A DNA stretch of 64,000 nt. It comes from Anaerolineae bacterium. Its GTDB lineage: Bacteria > Chloroflexota > Anaerolineae > 4572-78 > J111. Below are positions 32,846-39,871 of the stretch, one piece after another (position 1 is the stretch's first letter; each line of letters begins with the position of its first letter). A model generated the notes under the pieces. It made no database searches, had not been told where the DNA came from, and saw nothing but the letters and a program-made list of their open reading frames with translations. The stretch lies in the NCBI GenBank assembly GCA_023382535.1, contig JAHDWA010000029.1, positions 51,959 to 115,958 of the forward strand. Direction: 5' to 3'. The position numbers and the translations under genes were made by a program.

Positions 32846-32919
32846 AAGCCCCTTCCACGCGGAAGGGGCTTTTCAATGGATACTCATACAAAACTCGATC
32901 AGGTCTATTCGAGTTTTGT
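32846..32919. terminator. Two hairpins ending the leftward operon
   Basis: AAGCCCCTTCC/GGAAGGGGCTT (32846-32871, with TTTT to the right) and ACAAAACTCGA/TCGAGTTTTGT (32888-32919). They lie after the RecA-like ATPase gene and between convergent genes, so bidirectional termination is likely. Confidence 0.65.
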
Positions 32920-32935
32920 TTTAGTCTAATTGAAT

Positions 32936-34159
32936 TTAAAGCGCGCCACCGCCGTAACCGTTGCCCGATTCGGGCATCCCCTCCAGCCCCTGCTGAACCG
33001 GGGCCGGCTGGCCTCGTTGGGCCACTTCGTCGGGTCCATCCACCGGCGGGGGGATTAGCTCACTGGCTTCCTCGGCTTTTTGGGTCAGGTACTTCTGCAC
33101 CACAGCCTGCGCCCGTTCCTCCGTGGCCTGCTTCAGCCGTTCGGTCAGCTCGCCCAGCTTCAGATTCTTGCCGCCTTTTTCCTCGCTGTAAGTCTGGGCC
33201 ACCTTGCTGTAGGTGTTCAAGGCATAATTGGGCGCGCCGTTGACGCCGGCATCGCCGTTTTTCTTGGTCGGGCGCTTGGCCGGATCGCCGAAGGCGTAGA
33301 ATCGGATGCCATCCACCATAATGAAGAAATTCATCATCTCGCGGACCGCGTTCTGCTTGAACTGTTCGCCGGTGTCGGGGAACGGTTTGTTCAGGCCAAA
33401 ATCCTTCCAGCCTTGGGGTTCTTCAGCCGGGCGCTCTTTCTCGTAGAGGGCATGCATGATCCGCTCCGGCATCGTCCGGAACATCCCACCTTCGGGGTCG
33501 CGCAGCTTGAAGGGTTTCAGGCCCGGCCGCTCGCGGCACTCGCGGACGATGACGTAGTAGCCCCTGGCGTCCTTGCCGGTTTCGATCTTGAGGTTATAGG
33601 CCAGCTTCCAGCGCGCTTCTTCTGTCTCGGAGATGGATTCCCGCTGGTCCTTCTTTTCGAGGTTCTGGTGATCGCTCTTGTCGTAGACGTGGGTGATGAC
33701 AAAGGCCGGTAGGTTGACCGCCATGACGATGGTGACGACATTCATCATCGTGACCGCTTTGAGCGCGTGGCCGCTGCTGCCCTGGCCGGTCATGCCCTTG
33801 AGCTGATTGCTCAGGGAGGCCTGGCGGTAGATGTGGGTCACGGTATCCACGCTGAAAAAGCCCACCGGATCAAAGACCTTGCTCCGCAGGTCCTTGTTGA
33901 TTTCATCCTGCACCGCCGACACGTCGAGCGGGTTGGCATTAGGGGCCAGGGTGTTTTCAGTCCCGACGATCTGGGCATACTCGTGTTCCCGGCCGTCCGT
34001 GGGCCACACGTATACCTTCTTTTTGCCGGTCAGCTCGGCCAGCCAGAGGGCGAACGAGATCGCCAACTGGGTTTTGCCAGTTTCGGGCCGGCCCGTGCAA
34101 TGCACGATAGGTTTGGGGTATTTGCCCGCGATAGGCAGGGCTTGGACTTGTCTAGCCAT
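32936..34159 (-). CDS. Phage RecA/Sak4-like ATPase
   Basis: In this 407-aa protein the N-terminal P-loop GRPETGKTQLAISFA (about residues 23-37) and the Walker-B-like VGFFSVDTVTHIYRQ indicate a RecA-fold ATPase of the phage Sak4/AAA_24 type, used in single-strand annealing or recombination. A DEVAQRGQ tract near the C-terminus is a diverged in-frame copy of the dispersed repeat (33009-33030). A disordered Gly-rich tail follows. It is the last gene of a leftward block with two small genes upstream. Confidence 0.65.
   Translation of the reverse strand: MARQVQALPIAGKYPKPIVHCTGRPETGKTQLAISFALWLAELTGKKKVYVWPTDGREHEYAQIVGTENTLAPNANPLDVSAVQDEINKDLRSKVFDPVGFFSVDTVTHIYRQASLSNQLKGMTGQGSSGHALKAVTMMNVVTIVMAVNLPAFVITHVYDKSDHQNLEKKDQRESISETEEARWKLAYNLKIETGKDARGYYVIVRECRERPGLKPFKLRDPEGGMFRTMPERIMHALYEKERPAEEPQGWKDFGLNKPFPDTGEQFKQNAVREMMNFFIMVDGIRFYAFGDPAKRPTKKNGDAGVNGAPNYALNTYSKVAQTYSEEKGGKNLKLGELTERLKQATEERAQAVVQKYLTQKAEEASELIPPPVDGPDEVAQRGQPAPVQQGLEGMPESGNGYGGGAL
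33009..33030 (+). repeat. Dispersed hairpin repeat, copy 2 (in coding sequence)
   Basis: TGGCCTC-GTT-GGGCCACTTCGT: differs from the consensus in the loop only. It encodes DEVAQRGQ in the ATPase gene on the opposite strand. Confidence 0.7.
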
Positions 34160-34181
34160 TGGGTTTTGCTCCTTCTAAGGG

Positions 34182-34565
34182 TTATAGTGGAATTTCATCA
34201 ACTTCATCATCAGCGGCAGCAGCGGGTTCGCCCGGCACTTCGCTGAGTTCAATTTCAACGTCTTGGAACACGTCAAGAATTTCTCGCTCCCCCAGCTCGG
34301 GAATGTCGGCATGAGGCGAGTATTCTTCGCCAGCCGGGCCATCTTCCCGCGGTGGGGCGATGTAGCCGCCCTGGTTCAAGAGCCAGGCGTCTACTTCCGG
34401 CTGGATTTCGTCCTTAAGCTGCTTAATGCACATATCGGGGATATCGCCCTGTTCCAGTTCGACGGTGAAGCCGATCCGCGCCCAGGTCGAAGCGGTGTTG
34501 CCATGTTCGTCCACAACGCGCCGCTCCTCCTTGGACAGGGAGACTTCGAGGGTTTTGATGATCAT
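34182..34565 (-). CDS. Hypothetical acidic phage protein
   Basis: This 127-aa protein has a β-rich first half (MIIKTLEVSLSKEERRVVDE..., IGFTVELEQGDIPD) and an acidic C-terminus (VEIELSEVPGEPAAAADDEVDEIPL) like the tails of SSB-type proteins. It lies between the ATPase and a zinc-knuckle gene and may be an accessory recombination factor. Not recognised. Confidence 0.5.
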   Translation of the reverse strand: MIIKTLEVSLSKEERRVVDEHGNTASTWARIGFTVELEQGDIPDMCIKQLKDEIQPEVDAWLLNQGGYIAPPREDGPAGEEYSPHADIPELGEREILDVFQDVEIELSEVPGEPAAAADDEVDEIPL

Positions 34566-34579
34566 TGGAACTCCTTAAT

Positions 34580-35068
34580 TTACTTTGACTTGAATTGATA
34601 ACGCCGGCAAGGTTTCTTGGCCTTCTTCGGCTTTTGCTCCTCGATCAGTTTGATCGCTTCGAGCAGCGAGGTAAAACGCCACTCGCGGTTGATGATGAAA
34701 CCACTCTTGAGTCCTTCAGGGAAATCTTTTCGACCCCGCTCCAGTTTCATCCCGGCCTGTTGAAAGAGAGCCTGAGCGATGGCAAAGGTCAGGCGGTGGC
34801 CGTCATTCCAGTATTTGCGAGGGGTGTAGCGGCGGGGTCGGCACTCGCGGCGGTAGTTACTCCACAAATCAGCCTCCTTGACGAAATGGCTGGCCTCGTT
34901 CACGCGCTCCGAGCAGGCTTTGCGGTCCACACAGACGTAGATATTGACCTGTTTGGGGACAGTCATACCCTCGTTCCAGAGGGTGACGGAATCTTTGAGC
35001 CGAAGATTGTCGGTCGCCTGGCAGCGCTCGCAGCGCCGGATGGTGAGAGTGGTCGTGATCGGGGTCAT
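34580..35068 (-). CDS. Hypothetical phage protein with CxxC and basic tail
   Basis: The 162-aa product (start ATG 35068 behind GGAGATG) has a CERCQ knuckle near residue 14 and further cysteines (YVCVDRKACSE) that could form a zinc site, then a basic region (RRECRPRRYTPRKYW) and a lysine-rich end. Possibly nucleic-acid binding. A longer frame reaching 35137 runs into the dispersed repeat and is unlikely. Confidence 0.5.
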   Translation of the reverse strand: MTPITTTLTIRRCERCQATDNLRLKDSVTLWNEGMTVPKQVNIYVCVDRKACSERVNEASHFVKEADLWSNYRRECRPRRYTPRKYWNDGHRLTFAIAQALFQQAGMKLERGRKDFPEGLKSGFIINREWRFTSLLEAIKLIEEQKPKKAKKPCRRYQFKSK

Positions 35069-35114
35069 TAGGTCATCTCCTGGTTGGAATTGAGTACACC
35101 CCTTCGGGTGCGCG

Positions 35115-35136
35115 ACGAAGTGGCCCGTAGAGGCCA
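35115..35136 (-). repeat. Dispersed hairpin repeat, copy 3
   Basis: Exact consensus in reverse orientation, intergenic, 47 nt upstream of the gene ending at 34580. The surrounding 35069-35281 stretch also has GCGCGAA/TTCGCGC-like complementary segments and no gene. Confidence 0.75.
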
Positions 35137-35248
35137 AGCGCGAAACAAAACGCGCGAAGCAGCCACTAAGGCTACTCCGCGCGTTCTTCGCTCTGGAGCT
35201 AAGTCAAATAGAACAAGTCGGTGTTCTGAGTTCGGTTGATTGTATTAT

Positions 35249-35264
35249 TTCCCCAATTGGGGAA
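35249..35264. promoter_or_regulatory. Palindrome TTCCCCAATTGGGGAA, site 1
   Basis: A perfect 16-bp palindrome that occurs seven times in element 2, always in or next to intergenic regions. It is a candidate operator or stoperator of a phage repressor. Here it lies 18 nt downstream of the gene 35282-35689. Confidence 0.65.
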
Positions 35265-35281
35265 TTTTACCACCCCAAAAG

Positions 35282-35689
35282 TTAGGGGTTTTGAAAGTCA
35301 AGGAGCTGCGAGGTCCCCATCCGAAAAATTCCCGCCACTTCCGGCCTGACCGCGATCTCGGCGGTCACCGGCAGATAATTCTTGATGATGACCCGAATGT
35401 GCATCATCTTCTGGTAGGTCGGATTGACCTTCCTGAAGCGTTTCCAGGCTTCCCGGCGATACACCTGGCCGTCCTGACCGATCACCCGCGCGATTTCCGG
35501 GGCTCTCTGGAAATGAAGCTGCAAGACGATGTGAAAGGCCTCGCCATTCCACACCAACTCACAGAAGGGCGGGTGCTTCCCGTGGAGCAGCGCCTCAAGA
35601 AACAGCTCGTAATTTGAAGGTGGTTCGCAGCCGGTGGAGGCTGCCTGGCGCCGGCCGATTTCGGTCAGCAGCGCCTGAAAGTCGTCCAT
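35282..35689 (-). CDS. Hypothetical phage protein
   Basis: This 135-aa protein has an N-terminal helix (MDDFQALLTEIGRRQAAS), then a mixed αβ region (ELVWNGEAFHIVLQLHFQR, MHIRVIIKNYLPVTAEIAV). No motif recognised. Next gene upstream starts 10 nt away, so the two form an operon. Confidence 0.5.
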   Translation of the reverse strand: MDDFQALLTEIGRRQAASTGCEPPSNYELFLEALLHGKHPPFCELVWNGEAFHIVLQLHFQRAPEIARVIGQDGQVYRREAWKRFRKVNPTYQKMMHIRVIIKNYLPVTAEIAVRPEVAGIFRMGTSQLLDFQNP

Positions 35690-35698
35690 CCAACCCCG

Positions 35699-35890
35699 CT
35701 ATTCTAGGGTGTAAAGCCCATACCAATGCAGGATGCTGTCGGCCAGCCGTCGCCAGAGGTTGAGCCATTGGCCACGGACCGGGATGCCCGTCGGCAGCCC
35801 TCGTGTTTTTTCGGCCAACATTCCAAACAACAGAATGGCTTCATCTTCTTCTAACTCGACAATGATCTTGTCGCAGCATCCGTGTATCAC
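35699..35890 (-). CDS. Small hypothetical protein
   Basis: A 63-aa product with an acidic helix (IIVELEEDEAILLFGML) and a Trp-rich end. Probably expressed from a promoter in the 88-nt gap to RadC. Not recognised. Confidence 0.45.
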   Translation of the reverse strand: MIHGCCDKIIVELEEDEAILLFGMLAEKTRGLPTGIPVRGQWLNLWRRLADSILHWYGLYTLE

Positions 35891-35977
35891 AGCGGCTATT
35901 ATAATTGAAATGTCAGGAAGATGTCAGTGACTTATGTCACTAATTTTTGGTATGATTATCCTAGACATTCAAAAAGA

Positions 35978-36661
35978 TCATTTGTCGAAACCCAGGCCGC
36001 GCTCCTTGAGCGACACCCAGCGACCAGGGCAGATAATCAGATGATCCAGCAGGTCAATTCCCAGCAGACCGGCCGCCTGGCGCAAGGAGCGGGTCACTTG
36101 TACATCTTCGGGGGAGGGGGTCGGATCGGCGGAAGGATGGTTATGAGCCAGGATAACCGCCGTGGCATTGAGCCGGACGGCATCGCGCAGGATCTCACCG
36201 GGCCGGATAATCGAGCTGTTGACGTTGCCCCGGTAGACCTTTGCCAGATTCAGGACCCGGTTCTTGGTATCCAGGGCCGCCGTCCAGACTTCTTCCTGCT
36301 CGCACAGGGGCAGCCCCATGCGGGTGAAGTAGTCGGCGCAGTCCTGGGGGCAGGTCAGTTGGTCCCGCGTGAGCGGGGTAGCCAGGCGGCGGCCCAACTC
36401 TAGGGCGGCCTTGATGCGCTTGGCCATATTCTGACCGATGCCGGCATAGTTTTGGGCCAGCTCCTCCAGGGTCGCGTTATAGATGTGGGCCAGGTTGCCG
36501 CCATAAGATTCCAGCAGCAGTCCAGCGTCCGCGGAGGCGTAGCCGCCGCCGATGACCAGAGCCAGCAGCTCCTGCTCGGAGAGCTCGGGCAGCGGTGTCC
36601 GCTCGATGCGGACCGCCGGGCGGTACTCGTAAGGGAGGGTGATCTCGGCTACGCGGGGCAT
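35978..36661 (-). CDS. radC: RadC-family JAB-domain protein
   Basis: This 227-aa protein has an N-terminal UPF0758 helix-hairpin-helix part (LSEQELLALVIGGG..., YAGIGQNMAKRIKAALELG) and a JAB/MPN domain with the metal motif AHNHPSADPTPSPEDV. RadC homologues are common in mobile elements and phages; their biochemical role is unsettled. Length is normal. The start overlaps the upstream small gene by 13 nt. Confidence 0.85.
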   Translation of the reverse strand: MPRVAEITLPYEYRPAVRIERTPLPELSEQELLALVIGGGYASADAGLLLESYGGNLAHIYNATLEELAQNYAGIGQNMAKRIKAALELGRRLATPLTRDQLTCPQDCADYFTRMGLPLCEQEEVWTAALDTKNRVLNLAKVYRGNVNSSIIRPGEILRDAVRLNATAVILAHNHPSADPTPSPEDVQVTRSLRQAAGLLGIDLLDHLIICPGRWVSLKERGLGFDK

Positions 36662-36885
36662 AGGGCACCTCCTCGGGCGCGGATCACCGCCCCAGCCAGT
36701 TGGCCGACAATGAAGCCGTCGGCTTTGATGGCTTCTTCAGCCGCTTCCTCTGCCGGCAGATTCGCCTGGTATTTCTCGATCCAGGGGTAGTCAAAATCTT
36801 CGGCGTTGAACAGACCGGCGCTGAGCCGGGACAGTTCTTCGTTGACCTTCTTTAGCCAGGCCGGGTACTCAATCAGAAGTGGCAT
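36649..36885 (-). CDS. Small hypothetical protein upstream of radC
   Basis: This 78-aa product with MPLLIEYPAWLKKVNEELSR and an acidic helix (PAEEAAEEAIKADG) has a strong AAGGAGA site. Its end overlaps radC, so the two are co-expressed. Not recognised. Confidence 0.5.
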   Translation of the reverse strand: MPLLIEYPAWLKKVNEELSRLSAGLFNAEDFDYPWIEKYQANLPAEEAAEEAIKADGFIVGQLAGAVIRARGGALCPA

Positions 36886-37285
36886 AAAGTCTCCTTTCTC
36901 TTGGAAAAATAAAAAGCCTCCCTTCCACCTGGAAGGGAGGCTAACTTTTGATGATGTTGGCTGAATGGCAGCTATTAGTTGCAGCTACTTTTAATTTTTG
37001 CCGGTTGAAACTAAGGGGGATTTGTGATAAAATGGAACAAACGGAAAGACCCCCGGCAGTCGCCAAACTCGCGGGGGTCTTTACTGATTTCTTATGACCA
37101 GGCGCAAATCCCGGCCACATTCTATTATAGCAATATATTAGCAGAAGTGGGCGGGTTGGTCAAGGATGATTTGGGTTTAGACGATCACTTAAAAGCCGTA
37201 TCTGCGGTCTAAACATTGTTGGGCTGCTGGACGTCTATTTTTAGATCAGATAATTGGCAAAATTACCCTGTAATTCGTAGAGATT
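36886..37285. promoter_or_regulatory. Non-coding region at the head of the single cassette
   Basis: It contains a CTTCC-type hairpin (AGCCTCCCTTCC/GGAAGGGAGGCT, 36915-36942) and a strong rightward promoter (TTGAAA 37005-37010, 17-nt spacer, TAAAAT 37028-37033). A hairpin AAAGACCCCCG/CGGGGGTCTTT (37045-37082) and the cassette opening core GTTGGGC (37218-37224) follow. A 21-codon frame (MEQTERPPAVAKLAG...) starts right at the -10 and is probably fortuitous. Confidence 0.6.
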
Positions 37286-38278
37286 ATGACAAATAAAGAT
37301 GATATACGAAAATTAATCAGAGAGCATAATCGCCGTCTACAAATATTACGAGAGCAAAATGCTAGATTTGGAGCTCATACTCCACCTCATATTCTAACAG
37401 AGATTGAGGATATTCAAGCAGAGTTGGAAAGATTGCGATTAGAATTAGCTGATTTAAAAACTTCAGACACGTTTAGCCTTTTCCCCACTACTAAGCCACC
37501 ACCGATAAGACCTACACAAGACCTTGGCTCATCAAATAATCCTCTATCTTTTAGGAGTATATTAGCAGGAATAATAATTACTATTGTTGGAGGTATCATC
37601 CTTGCTTCAATTGTCCAAGAAGGTAGATTTGCTCCAACTCCTAATTTGCCCCCTCCAACGAATACAGATATGCCCATAAGTGATACCTCCACGGCTACTA
37701 ATACACCTACTTCTACCTCAACTTCGATATCTACAACTCCTACAAAAATCTCTAATCTATCAGAGGTTTCAGAAATCTGTTTGCCCAACAAGTGTCAAAT
37801 TCAAGGTTTTACAGGTGGTCTTTTAATATCTAATCATGGGGAAATTTTTGGGCTCTTCAACTCGCGGCAATGGCTTGTTGAACATGTGTCTGATGAAGAG
37901 GCGCAAGCTCTCGAACATTTTAATTGTACTACCAAATCCGATGTTGATTCTCAAGTTAGATGGGGTTTTAATGTTGCTTATTGTCGTTTCCAAGACCGTG
38001 GTTTCAAATTAGGTAATCCCGTTAGTGAGGGAGGATCAATTGAAGGTGAAGTATTCAAGCTAACTTCACTTGGTGTCGAGGTTGATCTAAAAGGATGGTA
38101 TGGCTTAGGAAGCATTTTAATCAAATCGGATGGTAATTGGGAGTTTTTGAATTAAGCCCTGGGTCTTGGAAATTATGAGGCAGCCCAACAATCCGCTTTG
38201 TGCTGACCGCCCAAGCTGCGTTGTTATCGCGGGGCTTGATTTTGATTGGGGCACACCAATGGCGGCACAAGCGGGGCG
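37219..38278 (+). mobile_element. Single integron-type cassette
   Basis: It opens after GTTGGGC (37218-37224), carries one A/T-rich gene, and closes with an attC whose first core GCCCAAC (38183-38189) is the exact reverse complement of the opening core. Removing it would join ATTG to TTAGCT, recreating GTTAGCT at the stop codon of the backbone HNH gene. Confidence 0.7.
37286..38155 (+). CDS. Cassette gene: membrane-anchored protein with N-terminal helical module
   Basis: This 289-aa protein starts with a helical hairpin, RRLQILREQNARFGAHTPP ... EIEDIQAELERLR, of a kind I associate with N-termini of bacterial NACHT/TIR-type conflict proteins. One transmembrane helix (ILAGIIITIVGGIILASIV, about residues 93-111) and a Thr/Ser-Pro linker follow, then a C-terminal extracytoplasmic domain with two cysteines (CLPNKCQIQGF). 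It may be a sensor whose cytoplasmic module recruits partners. Low-GC codon use and flanking cores mark it as cassette cargo. Confidence 0.6.
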   Translation: MTNKDDIRKLIREHNRRLQILREQNARFGAHTPPHILTEIEDIQAELERLRLELADLKTSDTFSLFPTTKPPPIRPTQDLGSSNNPLSFRSILAGIIITIVGGIILASIVQEGRFAPTPNLPPPTNTDMPISDTSTATNTPTSTSTSISTTPTKISNLSEVSEICLPNKCQIQGFTGGLLISNHGEIFGLFNSRQWLVEHVSDEEAQALEHFNCTTKSDVDSQVRWGFNVAYCRFQDRGFKLGNPVSEGGSIEGEVFKLTSLGVEVDLKGWYGLGSILIKSDGNWEFLN

Positions 38279-38284
38279 TTAGCT
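38183..38284. repeat. attC-like site E (102 bp)
   Basis: Cores GCCCAAC (38183-38189) and GTTAGCT (38278-38284). The interior has complementary arms (CCGCTTTGTGC...GCGGCACAAGCGG; GCCCAAGC...). It follows the gene at 37286 as an attC should. Confidence 0.75.
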
Positions 38285-38698
38285 GGTTTTATAGTGTTTT
38301 TCCTCCTGTTCATCTAAAACGGGCAGGATTGGGACATGGACAAGTAGGCTACTTGCCGGCAACTGTTCAATCCAGCCGCGAATATCATAAGGCCGGCCCG
38401 ATAAAGTGGGCTGGCCTTCTTGGTAGAACAGCTTTTTGATTTTGTGATGGTAGCATCGCTGTACCATTGCCTCGGTTTGGCCGTAAAGATCGTGGCAGCG
38501 ATAATGAAGTAAGACAATGTTGCGCGGGTCGTGCAACACTTTTGGCGGCACCGCGGCGCTGCGCTTCAGTAGCCAGTGATGGGGCTGATTTGCCCCCGGC
38601 TTACCACACCAAGGGCAGATTGCTTTTGAAGGCGGATAGCCATGCTGCTCACGGACGACCTTGATAATGATAGCAGGGGGAGTTGTGGTGTGAGCCAT
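38279..38698 (-). CDS. HNH-type endonuclease
   Basis: This 139-aa protein has CPWCGKPGANQPHHWL, then NIVLLHYRCHDLYG, matching an HNH nuclease with a zinc knuckle (CxxC...CxxxY). The stop TAA is part of the GTTAGCT core of the adjacent attC, so the cassette was inserted exactly at the end of this gene without damaging it. Phage HNH enzymes often act with the terminase in packaging. Confidence 0.7.
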   Translation of the reverse strand: MAHTTTPPAIIIKVVREQHGYPPSKAICPWCGKPGANQPHHWLLKRSAAVPPKVLHDPRNIVLLHYRCHDLYGQTEAMVQRCYHHKIKKLFYQEGQPTLSGRPYDIRGWIEQLPASSLLVHVPILPVLDEQEEKHYKTS

Positions 38699-38714
38699 AA
38701 GTTTCCACGGGAAA

Positions 38715-38921
38715 TTAAGTAAAGAATTTGTATCGGGTCTTGCTCATATTCTGCCGAAAGCTCTTGCGCTGGTCGGCCTGGGTAATAGCCGGACTCTGAA
38801 ACAGCCGGCGTCCCTTCAGGTGGCCGTTAGGGCAGATTTGCACCTGGTCGCGCTTTTCGGCACTGACGAACTTCTCAAAAGTCTCCTGGCACTCCGAGCA
38901 TTGGTACTGATACAGGGCCAT
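38715..38921 (-). CDS. FmdB-like zinc-ribbon protein
   Basis: The 68-aa product begins MALYQYQCSECQETFEKFVS, the FmdB/CxxC regulatory-protein start, with a second half CPNGHLKGRRLF. GAGGAG supports the ATG at 38921. The exact role of such small zinc ribbons is not established. Confidence 0.65.
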   Translation of the reverse strand: MALYQYQCSECQETFEKFVSAEKRDQVQICPNGHLKGRRLFQSPAITQADQRKSFRQNMSKTRYKFFT

Positions 38922-39189
38922 TGGGTAAAAACTCCTCGTTTTGGCCTCTACGGGCCACTTCGTCCCCAATTGGGGAAAAGATTTTAGCCTCAGTATCTTG
39001 CTCTTTCGCTTGAAACTCCAGTACCAATTTTTCGGCGATCGGGACCAGGGCCGGGTAGGTTGTACCCGGCTGTTCCTGCCAGGCCGTCAGCAGCCGGGCG
39101 TCACTGAAATTATCCAGGGTCAGCCGGCCGCCGCTGGCGACGATCAAGTAGAATTGGAGTGTCTCTAACCACTCATCCGTTGGAAACAT
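38875..39189 (-). CDS. Hypothetical phage protein ending in a repeat-encoded tail
   Basis: About 104 aa from ATG 39189. The first ~75 residues form a helical domain (MFPTDEWLETLQFYLIV...). The tail SPIGDEVARRGQ is encoded by the palindrome CCCCAATTGGGG and the dispersed repeat side by side (38942-38977), so the original stop was probably replaced by repeat insertion. It overlaps the FmdB-like gene by 47 nt. Confidence 0.5.
   Translation of the reverse strand: MFPTDEWLETLQFYLIVASGGRLTLDNFSDARLLTAWQEQPGTTYPALVPIAEKLVLEFQAKEQDTEAKIFSPIGDEVARRGQNEEFLPNGPVSVPMLGVPGDF
38942..38963 (+). repeat. Dispersed hairpin repeat, copy 4 (in coding sequence)
   Basis: Exact consensus, encoding DEVARRGQ on the minus strand and directly abutting palindrome site 2. 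Confidence 0.8.
38962..38977. promoter_or_regulatory. Palindrome CCCCAATTGGGG, site 2
   Basis: The only one of the seven sites inside a reading frame; fused end to end with repeat copy 4. Confidence 0.6.
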
Positions 39190-39197
39190 CCTAAACC

Positions 39198-39362
39198 TCA
39201 CTTTCCGACTATCTTGGCCTTCTCCTGGGGCAGCGCCTGGAGCAGATTGCCCAGGCTGGTCCGCAGCCCTTTAGCGGTCCCACCGGGGATCACCTTCAGC
39301 AGATAGTACAAAAACCACGCTTGCTTGCTCGATAACATCAAAATTATTTTGGGGAACTGCAT
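39198..39362 (-). CDS. 54-aa hypothetical protein
   Basis: MQFPKIILMLSSKQAWFLYYLLK followed by a basic helix (LRTSLGNLLQALPQEKAKIVG). A perfect AGGAGG site 5 nt before the ATG makes it convincing despite its size. It sits between two leftward genes with 8-nt gaps. Possibly membrane-associated. Confidence 0.6.
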   Translation of the reverse strand: MQFPKIILMLSSKQAWFLYYLLKVIPGGTAKGLRTSLGNLLQALPQEKAKIVGK

Positions 39363-39370
39363 AGGGCCTC

Positions 39371-39871
39371 CTAGAACATTGTGAGTTGGCTCCCCTCGAC
39401 CTTCTTCAACTGCCGTTCATATTTCGGCTTGGGCCGGGGAGCGTAATCCATTTTGAAATTAAAAAATTCTTCGATTTCGGCCTCGGTGTAGTCGAGGTCA
39501 GTCCACGCGGCGGCGCGGCCTGAACCATCTGGCTCGAAAGCCAGCCAGGCCATAACCGCCAGCCAGTGGGCGATGAAGTGGTACACAAAGTCGTCATCCT
39601 CGCCGTCGTAGGCCGGGAACTCCCAGCTATAAAAGCCGTGATTATCCAGCCAATCTATGCAGCTCGCGCCTAGGAAGGCATCAGGGTAGTAATCCGTCGC
39701 CGGGCGGCGCTGGACTTCCTCCAGCACCTGCGCTCCCCAATCTTCAACCTGGTGGTTGCGCCAGATGATCCAGCTTGTTCGCACCTCGCATTTGAGCCGG
39801 TCCAGGGTGCGATCCTTGGCCGGCATGTCCTTCCAGGCCACTTCCAGCAGCTCCTTGGTCAGCTCGTTCAT
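39371..39871 (-). CDS. Hypothetical phage protein
   Basis: The 166-aa product (start ATG 39871) is helical and Trp-rich (WIIWRNHQVEDWGAQVLEE, FIAHWLAVMAWLAF), with an acidic middle (PAYDGEDDDFVYHF). Not recognised. Its first 128 nt overlap the end of the DnaB-like gene in another frame. Confidence 0.5.
   Translation of the reverse strand: MNELTKELLEVAWKDMPAKDRTLDRLKCEVRTSWIIWRNHQVEDWGAQVLEEVQRRPATDYYPDAFLGASCIDWLDNHGFYSWEFPAYDGEDDDFVYHFIAHWLAVMAWLAFEPDGSGRAAAWTDLDYTEAEIEEFFNFKMDYAPRPKPKYERQLKKVEGSQLTMF

Noticed and set aside
37024..37212. 62-codon frame across the hairpin before the single cassette
   Set aside because: It overlaps a promoter -10 and a hairpin and lacks a ribosome site.
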